Assembly: GCA_030544215.1 (NCBI GenBank)
Contig: JARZZO010000002.1
Location: 80,607,150-80,671,149 of the forward strand
DNA: 64,000 bases
Reading direction: 5' to 3'
Source: Zantedeschia hybrid cultivar
Taxonomy: Eukaryota; Streptophyta; Magnoliopsida; Alismatales; Araceae
A model generated the notes under the pieces. It made no database searches and had not been told where the DNA came from. It worked only from the letters and a program-made list of their open reading frames with translations. Shown piece after piece: positions 1-12,100 of this stretch. Every line of letters starts with the position of its first letter. Position 1 is the first letter of the stretch. The translations under genes were made by a program, and so were the position numbers.

Positions 1-240
1 GACAATCCAGTACTTCCTTTTTTTGTACGAAATTAAGCTCCCTTTTCCCTATCTTCACACCACCCCCTTGGCCATTCTTCTTGGGTGATTGCTTTAGTTT
101 ATCATATTTGATTATTCTTTTGACAAAACCTTTGAACATATCCTCTTTGCCTTCGAACGAAACCCCAATGAGCTTTCCGAACCGGATGATAGGGTTAGGA
201 TAGTTGGTAGAGGAATCGAAGATATTTCCTGTGGAGAGAG
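1..240 (-). pseudogene. L1-type LINE ORF1 fragment (cut by window edge)
   Basis: The first roughly 205 bases match 55040-55245 closely, in the same orientation, and 55040-55245 is the ORF1 C-terminal part of the LINE at 51420-56518. The minus-strand reading resembles its KLIGVSFEGRED...FVKRIIKFDKLKQS segment. Similarity fades after about base 210. It is a piece of a second copy of the same LINE family, mostly outside the window. Confidence 0.75.
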
Positions 241-539
241 CATTTTTGTTGGCGGAGACCTAAATAGTTAGGTAGGTAAGGATAATAGAGGCTATAAGAG
301 AGTTAGATACTCTGGCATTGGTAATAGAAATGACAAGGGTGATGCCAACTAATGAAAACCCTTATTTTTAAATAGAGAGAAGAACACTTAATAATTTATA
401 AACATCGAGGTGAAACAAATAAAAGTCAAATAGACTATTTTCTTATTATGAAGGTTGACTGATCATCATGCAAAGATTGTAAAGTCACATATAGGAAAAA
501 CTTAATCTCATAAAAATAGAATTTTAGTGGCGGATGTTT

Positions 540-2300
540 ATATTTAAAGGTGAAAGAGAAAGGGTGTAGTGAATAGTTGCCTTACGATTAAATGGTGGAA
601 TTTGAGAAAGAAAAAGTTAAATACATGTAAAAATTATCTATTGAAAGAAGATACATGAGATTCCAAAGAAGCAACAATGGCAACGTGGCATAGAATGTGC
701 AATTGTATAAAAAGTGTAGTTAAAGAAATCTTTGGTAAATCTAAATGTTAAAAAAAATTCTAGAAAAAAGACTTGGTGCTGCACAAATGAAATTCAAGAA
801 GCTATTAAAGAAAAACATGAATAATGTAAAACATATTAAAAGAATAAAAATATGATAAAATCTTAAAAGAATATAAACTTGTCAAAATAATATACTAAGA
901 AAATAGTTAATGAAGCTAAGTTGAAGATTCAAAGATATATTTAAGCATGTTAGACTAAGGGACAAAAAGAGTAAAGATTTAAATCATGCTAGATGTATTA
1001 AGAAAAGCATGAATCAAATAAAGATTATGAAACTAAGGAGAGGCAGAGGCATATTTTGAGAAATTGTTAAAGGGGATCGCTTCAAAGACTAAACTTTTGA
1101 GAGAACCAAAGAACCAATCAGGCAAAATAATTATCATTAGATTCGTCATATTAGAGCCTCAAATTGTGAATGCTTTAAAAACGACGAAAGCAGGTTACAC
1201 CCTTGGATTAGATGACATACCTATTGAAGATGGGAAAAGTGTGGTGTGGGTGATGTAGGTTTTAAGTAGTCGACTAGACTTTTTAATAAGATTTCAAAAC
1301 AAAGAATGTTGTTGGATGATTGGATAAAGTACTATGATTTCTTTCTTTAAAATAAAGGAGAGATTAAAAAAAACTGCAATAATTACCATGGTATTAAAAT
1401 TGTGAGCCACACTATTAAACTTTGGAAAAGAGCAACCATAGTCTCATGAATAATGTTTCTAAAATCAGTTTGGATTCATGCCAAGTAGATCTACAACAAA
1501 AGCTATTTTCTTATTAACACAATTAATGGAGAGGTACAGAGAAATGAGGAAAGATTTACATATCATTTTTGTTGATTAGAAGGCTCGTAATTGAGTGCCA
1601 TGAGAGCTAAATTTGTGAACTTTTAAACTTGGTTAAGGATACATACGAGAAGTCTTTTACTATCATAAGAAGTATTGTTAGAGAGATGTTTGAGTTTCCT
1701 ATTATACAAGACTATTTTGGGGGTCATGAATGAGTCCTTATCTATGTTAGTGTAACTAAACATTTGCATGATGGTATCTCTTAGCATATGTAACTTGCAG
1801 GTGATATTATTCCAACTGATGAGAATTTTGAGCTTAATCGATAAGTTAGAATGGTGATGGATTACTTTAGAATGTAAATACTCAGTCATGAGTCAGGCAA
1901 TAAGAGAGGGCTACCCGTAAGAAAGGGCTACTCGCTAGGTGAAGCGACTTGAAATCACCACATTGTGGAGCTACCATTGCATCTAAGGAGTACGGCAGGA
2001 ATGAACCCGATTAGTCCTACATCGGAAAATGGGAAAAAGTTGTTGGGGCAATATATATGGGATTTGGATTCATAACTTGTAAAAGGTGCCTTTTGAGGAT
2101 TGTGAGGTTGGATCAAGTCATTACAGTAAATGTTTTAGAATTAGTCTAACTGAATGAAAATAAAACATAATTTTATTAATATGAGAATTGACATTAAGCC
2201 TATGAAAAACTAGAAATATAGAATTTGCAATGATCATATACATAGTGATTTAGGTATAGCTCCTATTGCCATTAAGCCTAGAGAAATAATGATTGAAAGA
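540..2300 (+). pseudogene. Decayed RTE-type LINE reverse transcriptase
   Basis: Broken plus-strand reading frames match the RTE clade. A linker resembling WWNLRKKK...W is near 590-700. An RT N-terminal segment with DDIPIE lies at 1064-1258. NYHGIKIVSHT...KLW is near 1380-1430, then degraded RT core to about 1870. A separate C-terminal scrap near 2160-2300 reads HIHSDLGIAPI. Many stops and frameshifts interrupt it. The two better copies in intron 6 support the identification. No 5' endonuclease region could be read. Confidence 0.65.
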
Positions 2301-2885
2301 TTTCAACTTGGCTACTGGAGCAAAGGTCTCATCATCTCCACACCATGACTTTATACTTGTCAATGGATCCATCAGGTTTGCACTTGATTGTAAAAACCCA
2401 GTTGGAGCCAACCAACTTATTCCCTTTTGGAGCATCAACAAGTTTGCAGGTTTTGACTCTTCCGTAGAGCACTTATCTCCTTATCCACTACATGCAGCCA
2501 CTACAATCTTTCGCAGCTTCTGTAAAAGACCTTGGCAAAGAAACATAATTTAAGCATAGTATCTGTACGGTGCCTACTCCACAGGTCTTTTTACAGAAGG
2601 CACGAAAGATCCTTTTCATAGAGACCTTGGCACTTAGGATCATTTGCAGCTTCTATAAAGGACCTTGTCAAGCATTATAAAAACTTTATTCAAAGCAAAG
2701 TTTCATGTCAAGTTTGGACTTTGGCGACCTATTGTCATGCTTATGAAGGAAAAAATGAATTTCAGGAATTATATTTGGGTACACAATCCATAAAAAGCTG
2801 GAAAATGATTATAAAAAAAAAAGCGGTTACTGTACCAAGTGTGCAGAGTTTCGGCAAGAAATCTAGGAGCTAAAGTATCTTTTAC

Positions 2886-3191
2886 CAGTGGTTTTCCAGA
2901 AGGCAGCAGAACCCTTTCTATGGTTGGGTCAAATTGAACACTGTTGTCAGGCTGAATAGCAACACCAGGGAGGTCCCTAAAACATGCACCCTATATAATT
3001 AAACAAAAAGAAAGAGGTCAATGAAATTGGCAAGTAGCATATGTATAGCAAGAAATTTCTGGAGATTACCTTCCTTCGTGGAATATTACAAACTCTTAGG
3101 TAGTTGTCCTCACCCAATTGCAGAGGCCGATGGTCATAAAGAACAGAACGCTGAACCCTTTTAGATACATTTAAGCATAGTCCCATTGTCT
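2886..3191 (-). CDS. CMT: CMT exons 16-17: last coding exons inside the window
   Basis: Exon 16 (3070-3191) starts after ttgcaccag, completes the Glu codon from exon 15, and encodes ETMGLCLNVSK...LYDHRPLQLGEDNYLRVCNI plus PRRK. Exon 17 (2886-2990) encodes GACFRDLPGVAIQPDN...IERVLLPSGKPL. In the family this is followed by a conserved Val-Pro-Asp stretch and by motifs IX (LWWDE) and X (GNAV). None of those can be found on the minus strand in bases 1-2885, so intron 17 is longer than 2.8 kb. The donor is CTG|gtaaaa. Reading through that donor stays open for a while but loses all family resemblance. Confidence 0.92.
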
Positions 3192-6100
3192 CTGGTGCAA
3201 GAGAAAACATCCCATCAAAGTTGATGTAAACAATCATTTTTTAGACACCAAGGTGCCACTTTCTTTGTGCCTTTGTGGGGGTGAGGGGACACTTGGTTGT
3301 CCATGACTCCATATGCGGTAAAATGTTATAGATAAGAGGGCACATGTACCAAGAAATATAAGAAGGCAATAAAAAATGTTGTACATTTTTCATTTCAAAA
3401 GAAAAGGCCGCTTGGTTCACAATAGAAGTCTAGAGCATTGCAGCGAATATCTGGTAATACCTATGTAGTCAGAGGCGAGAGACGAGTGAGGCGACCAAGG
3501 GTTCGCCTCAGTCTTAAATGCCTAGGCGATCGCCTAGGCGTTTGAGGCGATGTGTTTTCTTTCATGCATCACCATGAAGGAATAAAATGACAGTATGAAT
3601 ATAATAAAGGAAACTCCAAGATAATCATGTGTAAGACTTTGAGAAACATTGATAATGTCAACATATAATGACCAATTGGTATAAAGCAATCATGTAATAG
3701 TGCATAGTCTTATAAATCATCAAAAATAAGAAAATGATATGATAGCATATAAGAAAAAAGGGAAAAAAACATGGCATGTAAACATGGCATGTAAGAGAAA
3801 AAGGGCATTGGACATTATTAAAAGAGGCATTGGCCACTTTGGAATAATTAAGAATAAGAAAACCAGTACCATATAATTAAAAAACAAATAAGGATTTATC
3901 ATAGACCTCGTAGGCAAGTGCCTAGGTGAGTGAGGCGAATATGAGGCGAGGCGTACTTGGCTGGCCTCAACCTACTTCATCGCCTAGGCGAGCGAGGCGA
4001 TCGCCTTTGATAACATAGGGTAATACCTTCCATTGTGACATCCAGTTTATGCAATATTCATCTCTATACCAATAGATGAAAACCCATACACCTTCGACAG
4101 TAGTCAAGGCAGACACATCCACTGGCCAACTAGCCATGATACAGACTTCCCTTACCTGCCTATGATTTATGTGACTGTTTGGGACCCCGACCTAGCTATC
4201 TCTCCTATCGGATTTTTATTTATTTATTAACTCCTATCGTTTTTTGTCTTTTTGTTTTTATCTGGAGAAATATAGGCCGATTTTATTTATTTTATTTCTT
4301 GGACTATGAGAGCTTGGGATTAGCCCTCAGGGAATCCGGGACTTCGGATCAGGCGAAGATCCGAGTATATGACCTCTTTCCACTGACCTCGGTCAGTGTT
4401 AATTACGTCAAACAACCGCTCAACAACCCTTGATTAACCGTCCGCTGATGCCCTTATAACATGCAACACTACTACTACAAGCAGCACATGCATATGAAGA
4501 TATGTTTTAGGTTAAGCTCTTGGCCTCACCCAAGCTTAGGATGGGTTTATAATTGATTGAGAGACTTTTTAAAAGGTTTTGGATTAACTCCGAGTTATCT
4601 GGATTGATTCCAAGTATTTTATACTCATAATGGTATTTTTGTAATTATGCCAAGTTGGAGGGTATAGGGGTATTATGGTCACTTTAGTGTGTGAAATGAG
4701 TTTTAGAGTTATTTTAAGTGTGTTTAGGTTGTAAGGGTATTTTGATAATTTTACCCGAATTGGATTTCTAGATTTAAAGTCTATTTTTTGGGTATTTCTG
4801 TAATTATGTTGCATTATGGTCATTTTAAGTTTTTTTAGTATTTTAAGGAAACTTGAAAACCCTTAGGATGTATTTTAGGATCATTTTAGACATATTTAAG
4901 TTATAGGGGTATTTGGTAATTTTACCTTAAATCGGATTTATTAGACTTAGAGTCTATTTTTATATTTTTCTGAGATTTTTACTTATTTTTATCATATTGA
5001 GGGTATTTTGGTATTTTTTCATCTTATTAGGGTTTGGAGGGTATTTTGGGCATAGGAGAGGTTTTGATATTTTTTAAGATTTTTCTGTGATTTTTATAGA
5101 TTTTTATCATGGGTGAGGGTATTTTTGTAATTTCATTAAGTTCTAAGGGCATTTTGGTCATTTCAGGAATTTTATATGTTTTCAGATTTGGTTCTCTGTT
5201 TTTTACTGATTTTTACTGATTTTTTTATTAATTTTACTGATTTTTATTAATTAATTAGATATATGAAGGATATTTAAGTCATGTTTTTGGGTTTATGTAA
5301 TTTCCAGATTTCGTTTTCTGATTTTTACTGAGTATTACTGGTTTTTACAGAAATTGTTTTATTTTTATATTGATTTTACTAATTTTAAATAATTTTCACA
5401 TATTTTATTAATTAATTAAGCATGAGGGATATCTAAGTCATTTTTTAACTTAAGTATATTGTTTTATGTCTCAATGTTTCATTATTGAGTTTTGATTATG
5501 AGTCTAGGTTTAATTATGTATGGGATGAGGCCAAAGGTATTTTAGAACATTTAATTATGTACTTATGCATTTTAATTAGTTATTAAACTAATTAATAATT
5601 TAATTATGAATGTGAAAATATAATAACATAATGTTACTTAAGTAATAGATTTATGAACACACATGCACACACATATGCTCAAAGAACAAATATTGGCATT
5701 TCATTCATTATTTCGGCATAATCCCGTCTTATAGAACGACGATTTTACAACATAAATTCGGCAGAACTTCCCCTTAGGAATAAACCTTAGGAAGAGAGCC
5801 TTCCGAGAAAATATCTCCTCCAAATGCAGTAACTCGGGCAAGAGCACCAGATTTGATCTTCAAATGGACATAGTTTCCCCTATGAATTTTTGGGCCAAAT
5901 GGGCATGGAGTTCTTCTTACCCCTTGGGGGGTATTTATAGGCTTGAAAGCCTTAACCGGTGGAGGGTGCCACCGGAGATTTTCTTGAGGTGGGAGGTACC
6001 CACCGGAGGTTTTCTTGAGATGGGGGGTACCTACCGGCGGTTTTCTTGAGGTGGGGGGTACCACCGGAGTATTTTTTGAGGTGGGGGGTACCCACCGGTA

Positions 6101-9100
6101 ACCCAAGTGAGAGAGAGTGAGAGAGGGATTAGAGAGGAGAGGGGGGGAAAACCGGTGGGCACCCCCACCGGTTCCCAACCGGTGGGGGGGTGCCACCGGT
6201 TGGACCCCCACCGGTTTGGGAACCGGTGGGGGGCTTCTCCTCCCCCCCTTCTTTATTAAAAAAAGGGCCCAACAGTGACTCATGGCATTGCTAATGGCAG
6301 GTTGGATGTTGGTGGACCAGCTATTGTAAAAGCTCGCACAAGCCCCGTTAGTTGCAGGGGCTGGGTTCCACTGTTAGGGAGACCGAAATACCCTACCTCG
6401 GCTATTAGCGCACCAGATCCATTAATGAACTACATATTATACGAGATATGGATGTGATGATTGGAGATGATATATTATAAGAGATGTATAGCTAAGCTGT
6501 TCTGCTAATAAAAAATGGTCAAAGGATTCAGGCCACAGCTCAGCCTTAAAACCACAACAGTATCCCCAAGCAGCCCTACTTTCCAAATGAAAATAATGAA
6601 ATACAAACAAACTGTAATCAGTTTACCTCCTGTAAACCAAGGTTCTTTATTGTGCCCTTAGAGTTATGCATTAACCTGAATGGACACAATTAACTACGCA
6701 TCCAACCGAGTCACTGCTGTCTGTCAGTCCAGCTTCAGCCCAACTGCCCAAGTAATCGTTAGTAGAACATGTCTGTGTGTGATGAATAATTAGTTAGGTG
6801 TCAACATCACTGGATGTGTAATTCATATCAGTTCAGGCAGTGCTCATAAGAAGGTGCCCACCTGAGTAGATGTCTGTTGGGATAAAAATTTCACAGTAAA
6901 ATAACAAGATCAACTTACCCTTCAATGCATAAAAGAAAGAAAGGGTATGTAAGTCTTTTTACCCCAATTTTTTGAGAAAATCAAAGGAAAAGCTTCAGAA
7001 AATAGAAAAACAACAACAAATCAGAAAATCGGGGGGAAAATGAACCCACCCCCAAGCTGCCCATGGGCAGAAGCCCCTTCTGTTCGCGTTGCATGGTGCA
7101 ATGCCGTCACTTGATGCAAATGATCCCGCCAAACACCGTTGCATGATGCTAGTGATTGCCATCATAAACACTGTCTCCTCATGGTTGCAATACCATTATA
7201 AATGCTGTTGCTTGATGCTCGCGATGCCGTCATAACGATTGTTGCCTATGCTTGCGAACCATCATAAACGCCATGCCTTGATGCTTGTGACACCATCACA
7301 AATGTCGTTGCTTGATGCTTGCGATGTCATCATAAACGTCGACACATGATACTTGCGACGTTGTCATAAACGCCAATCGCCTAATTCTTGTGATGCTGTC
7401 ATAAACACCGTCCTCTGATGCTTGCGACACCACCACAAATGTCGTTTCTTGATGCTTACGATGCCATAATAAATGCCATCGCTTGATACTTGCGATGCCA
7501 CCAACTTGCGATGACACCCTCATAAACGATGTCGCTTGATGCTTGCGACGCCATTGTAAATGCCGTTGCTTGATGCTTTCGAAACCATTGTAAACGCTAT
7601 CACTTTATGCTTGCAATGCCATCATAAACTATGTCGCTTGATGCTTGTGATGCCATCATAAACGAAGTCGCTTGATGCTAGTGACGTCGCCAAATACCAT
7701 GGCTTCATGCTTGCGACACCATCATAAACATCGTCGCTTGATGCTTGCGTCACCATCATAAACATCGTCGCTTGATGCTTGCGACCCTATCATAAATGTT
7801 GTCGCTTGATGCTAGTGATACCACCAAACGTCCCATGATGCTAGCGGCACCGTTGCAAGCACCCTCACTTGACACTCGCAATGTTGTTGCAAACATCGTC
7901 GCATGATGCTAGTAACACGGTTGCAAACACCGTCGTTTGATGCTAGTGATGCCGCCTCACCACCCTTGCCAAATTCCCCAGAAAGACACCAAAAGTTGAA
8001 AAATCAGAGGAATTTGGGTCCGTAAATGCCTACACGGCCAATAGGAAGAGGCCATGTGGATCTCCTTCACCTAGTCATCACCACCTCGTGCCCCGTTAGC
8101 CAAATGGACAGATCAATGAAGGAAGAGGCTCGAACCAATGAGAAAATGCCATGTAGGCTGGTCCCACATCTAAGAGCCAATCAAATGCTGCCACTTGACA
8201 GCATCCTATCGGTCGGCAAATGCTATATAAACCCCCTCATACCCCTCTTGTAAAGAGGTTGGAGAATGAAAGCTTAAAAGCCTCATTTATGTTCTTCTTG
8301 AGGTGAGAACAAGAACTTGATACATCACAAGCACTTGTCACATATCCACTGGGTGCATTGCAAGTACCTTGCGACTTATCCAATTGGTGCATCGCAAGCA
8401 TGCTGTGACACATCCTATCGATTATGGATTATATAGCATACGCACTATTCTAAATCCTCTTCGGCTTGCGGCAGTGATGGCGGCAAACCATCAGGGAGAT
8501 TCTTCTCAGCCTGCCCTCATGCCTGCGGGGGTGGCAAGCCGTGGAGGAAAGGCCTTCGACCAGATATCGCGCATCTGCAAGTGGTGTGCAGTGGGTCCTG
8601 TCCTATATGTTTTTACGCGACAACGTACTTTATACCTTACCTATGTCGAGATGGCAAGTAGAAGCTGACTTACCAACCAATCGATAGTAACGAGCTATCG
8701 CAGATCGTGCTGTGCCCGGGGCATCCTCCTCAAATGAAAGCGCACCAAAAAGTGTGCACAATCACATGTACCTTTCATAAACAAATCAAAGCAAATTGGT
8801 CCATTGCTTATACATGTTGTCATATTTGGGTATTAATAAAGCAAACAAGTGGATGCATCGCCACCTTGCGTCGCTGCCCATCGACGTCCAATGTTGGATA
8901 GTCATCCCCAAGGGTGAATAGTACCTCAATAAGCGTGACAAATGGCCTACATGTTTTAAGGACCAAATCAAAGAAAATTGCATCATGCTCCGCCAACCTC
9001 GGCCTTCTAAGTAAAACAAACAAAGGAGAACAAGTGATCAAGCATCCCCACTTTGTCCCATCGACGTCCAATGTTGGATAGTCATCCCCAGGGGTGAATA

Positions 9101-12100
9101 GTACCTCGATAAGCGTGACAAATGGCCTACATGTTTTAAGGACCAAATCAAAGAAAATTGCATCATGCTCCGCCAACCTCGGCCTTCTAAGTAAAACAAA
9201 CAAAGGAGAACAAGTGATCAAGCATCCCCACTTTGTGCTATTGCATGTCCTCCTCAAATACCGGATAGTTGTATGGGGGGTGAATAGTACCTCGATAAGT
9301 GTGTCATGGCATGGGAGAATGGCTAACAAGCGGAGAGAAGAGGTGAGTAGAGAGGTGATGGGAGCGTAGAGATCAGGAAGGGAGAACTAGTCCTGGAATA
9401 GAGCCATCTTTGGGAAGGTGTTTTCATTGTTTGGGGAGCGATCACCGGGTTCAAGAATGTCGTAATGGTCTCGTCTGCTGGCGATGTAGGGGATTAGGCC
9501 ATAGAAGTTTCAATTGTAAGGAGGAAGGTAGGGGTTCTGGGTATAGAATGGAGGGGATTAATGCCAGGGATAATGTTGCTTTTATTCCTAAGTCGGATGT
9601 AGGTAGGGAGGATCTTAGAATCCAGTGTGTTGAAGCCAACGTTCGCTGACTCGGGGATCTTGATCGGATTAGGTTCTACTAGATACAAGTTGGATCCGAT
9701 TCGACTCGGGCCAACTCGGCCTGACTCGCACAAGTCGCACGAATCAAGCCAATGAATTTGTTAAAAGTAATGACTTTGAGTCATATTTTAGAGAAATGTA
9801 TCATATTAATTGATATAAAAGGTATAAATTTACTTATCAAATGGGGAAAACTCAATTTAAAATAACCCATTATGTATGTATGAGTTGGCACGATCTGGTC
9901 CGCTTGTACGTACCAACAGATCGGACTCACCCAGATACGAGTCGACTCATATGAGTTGGCCGATCCAGTACGATACAACAAACTATAGTTGAAGCCCTTT
10001 GGTTTCCTACTTTTACTGAAAATCAGAGATTTTGCAAGAGATGTCTTCTGGGTTCATCTTCAACTCCGATACAACAGGATGATCTGCTTTTGGTGCTGCA
10101 TAATCGGTGGCCAGAGATGAAGGATTGAAACCATGGCGCACTTCCACACAAGGTCCATTGTTGTCCTCATTGTCATCCGTCTTCGACAAATTCACAGCAT
10201 GATGTTTACCTTCATGAACTTTCGCAACCATCCCACCATTTGATTCTTCCCTTCTCTTCAAACATCTGACACTTTTGTGTCCCAATCCTCCACATCGCCA
10301 ACATACAAGCGCATTGCGACACTCCCCTACCTGATGATTCTTATCAAGACATCGGAAACACCTGCCCGCAAAGATGCCATTACATTGCAATGATCTCCTA
10401 ATGCCTCTCCCGTGATTATCTCCACTCCGCCCTGCTCCACTCCACCCTGTTCCGCTCCACTCATCCCCGCTCCGGTAAAGGAAAAAGGCGATCTCCTATA
10501 TGTTGGGATGAGGTTGGCGAAAGAAAGTTATTGGATCCTGATAGAGTGCAACAATGTGCAGACCAAATAAAAATGATTAGATTGAAATTGAAAGCAGCAC
10601 AAGACAGACAGAAAAGTTATGCGAATGCTAGGCATAGACCTTTGGAATTCCAAGAAGGGGAAAAAGTTTTCTTGAAGGTCTCACTGACAAACAGTGTAAT
10701 GAGATGTGGCAAGAAAGGAAAATTGAGTCCTAGATTTATTAGGCCGTTTGAAATTCTAAATAGGATTGGCAATACAGCTTATCAATTAGCTTTGCCTCCG
10801 GCATTGGCAGATGTACATGATGTGTTTCATGTTTCCTTGCTAAGGAAATATGTACATGATCCATCTTATATTGTGGACTATGCTCCTTAAAAAGAGAAAC
10901 CAGACTCATTTGTGCCAGAACAACCAATTCAGATTATTGACCGAAAAGAACAAGCGTTGAGATCCCGAGTTATTTCGATGGTTAAGGTTATCTAACAACA
11001 TCACTCAAGAGAAATGTAAAGAGGATATGAAGGGACAATTCCTGTATTTATTTACCCAATAATTAGGGAGTTTTAAGTGTTGACGTTTGAGCATGTTCAG
11101 ATTAACAGTACAAATTTCGAGGATGTAAGATCCTACAACTCTCTAAAAGAATCCCCAAGAAAAAGCGTAAAATAGTCATTAATTTTTTTTGTTAAAACCC
11201 CTTAAATAAAGTTTTATATCCTAATAAAAATCATTAAGGGTATATACTTAAATATTGATAAAGTACATGCACAATTAGGAAACTAATAGGATATAAAAAT
11301 AATTGACAAATTTTTTTTGGACCTACCTAAAATTTTGTATCTCAAAAAGGATATAAATGCCAAATAAAAAGTATAAAAGTCCATATAATTAATCAAAAAA
11401 GATAACATAGTTGGTTTGTCTCACAAAAATAATTGAGATTTCCTATCTTGGATGTGTTTATGAAGGAAGTTGGTCCAATGATCTTATTTCTGTTTCCAGG
11501 GTATGTTTATGGAAGTAGTGTGATTAGACTATGAGTATTTTTATCCTGTGTGGCTGAGTGGTTTCTTTATGTCATGTGTGTCTGATGTTTAACTAATTAA
11601 TCAAGTTGGGGATTGATGTGTAAACAAGTACACAGTGTTTGTCTCTGTTCAGAACATCAGATACTTCTAAGGGCCTGAACCAGTCAACTTTGGAGGATTG
11701 TTTGGACTGCCAAAGAAGGTAGGAGATCTGCCCTGTTGCCTTCACTATGTGCCTCTGTTTTGTGTTGGGTTTTGGGTCACTTTTCACCACGTTTCAGTGA
11801 AATTTTTAGTCTCTAAATAATGGAGATGTTGTCATATTTTTCTGTATGGAAATAAAAATGTTTAAATACTTCTTTTGGTTTAATTACGAGTGGAATTATA
11901 GTTTTTGAATATGGGTGTTGTTACTGGACTTTCGTTTAGGTAAGAAAAGAGTTAAGTTTACATTTATATTACTGTGTATTAATTTTAATCACTGTATTAA
12001 TTTTAATCACAGATTGATAATCTATGATAAAATATAACAGTTCTTATACAAAAGTAAGCAACTGTAGTGGGTTGTTTCATCTAGTGAAAATTGTCCAAAA

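Larger units (their letters stand above)
1..2885. other. Start of CMT intron 17 (repeat-filled)
   Basis: No coding exon was recognised here. The stretch holds a LINE ORF1 fragment at its left edge, a decayed RTE-type LINE (about 540-2300), a short TRIM-LTR-like motif near 2007 (tagtcctacatcggaaaa), and about 500 bp near 2300-2830 without clear identity. Two imperfect copies of a gcagcttctgtaaa-like motif occur near 2514 and 2647. Confidence 0.6.

Noticed and set aside
2293..2553. 86-codon plus frame and its antisense partner near 2300-2550
   Set aside because: Looked protein-like at first, but no motif, no splice context, and it is not the missing CMT C-terminus (no LWWDE or GNAV motifs).
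5774..6283. 169-codon Pro/Thr-rich minus frame
   Set aside because: Lies across the solo LTR border and the accgg minisatellite; no domain.
7090..7960. Regular repeats that could suggest a CRISPR array
   Set aside because: Continuous 33-34 bp tandem units with no unique spacers, in a plant intron.
9410..9649. CCHC knuckles as a retroviral-type gag
   Set aside because: The paired knuckle arrangement matches plant L1 ORF1; no protease or primer-binding site nearby. The gypsy remnant at 10531 is separate.
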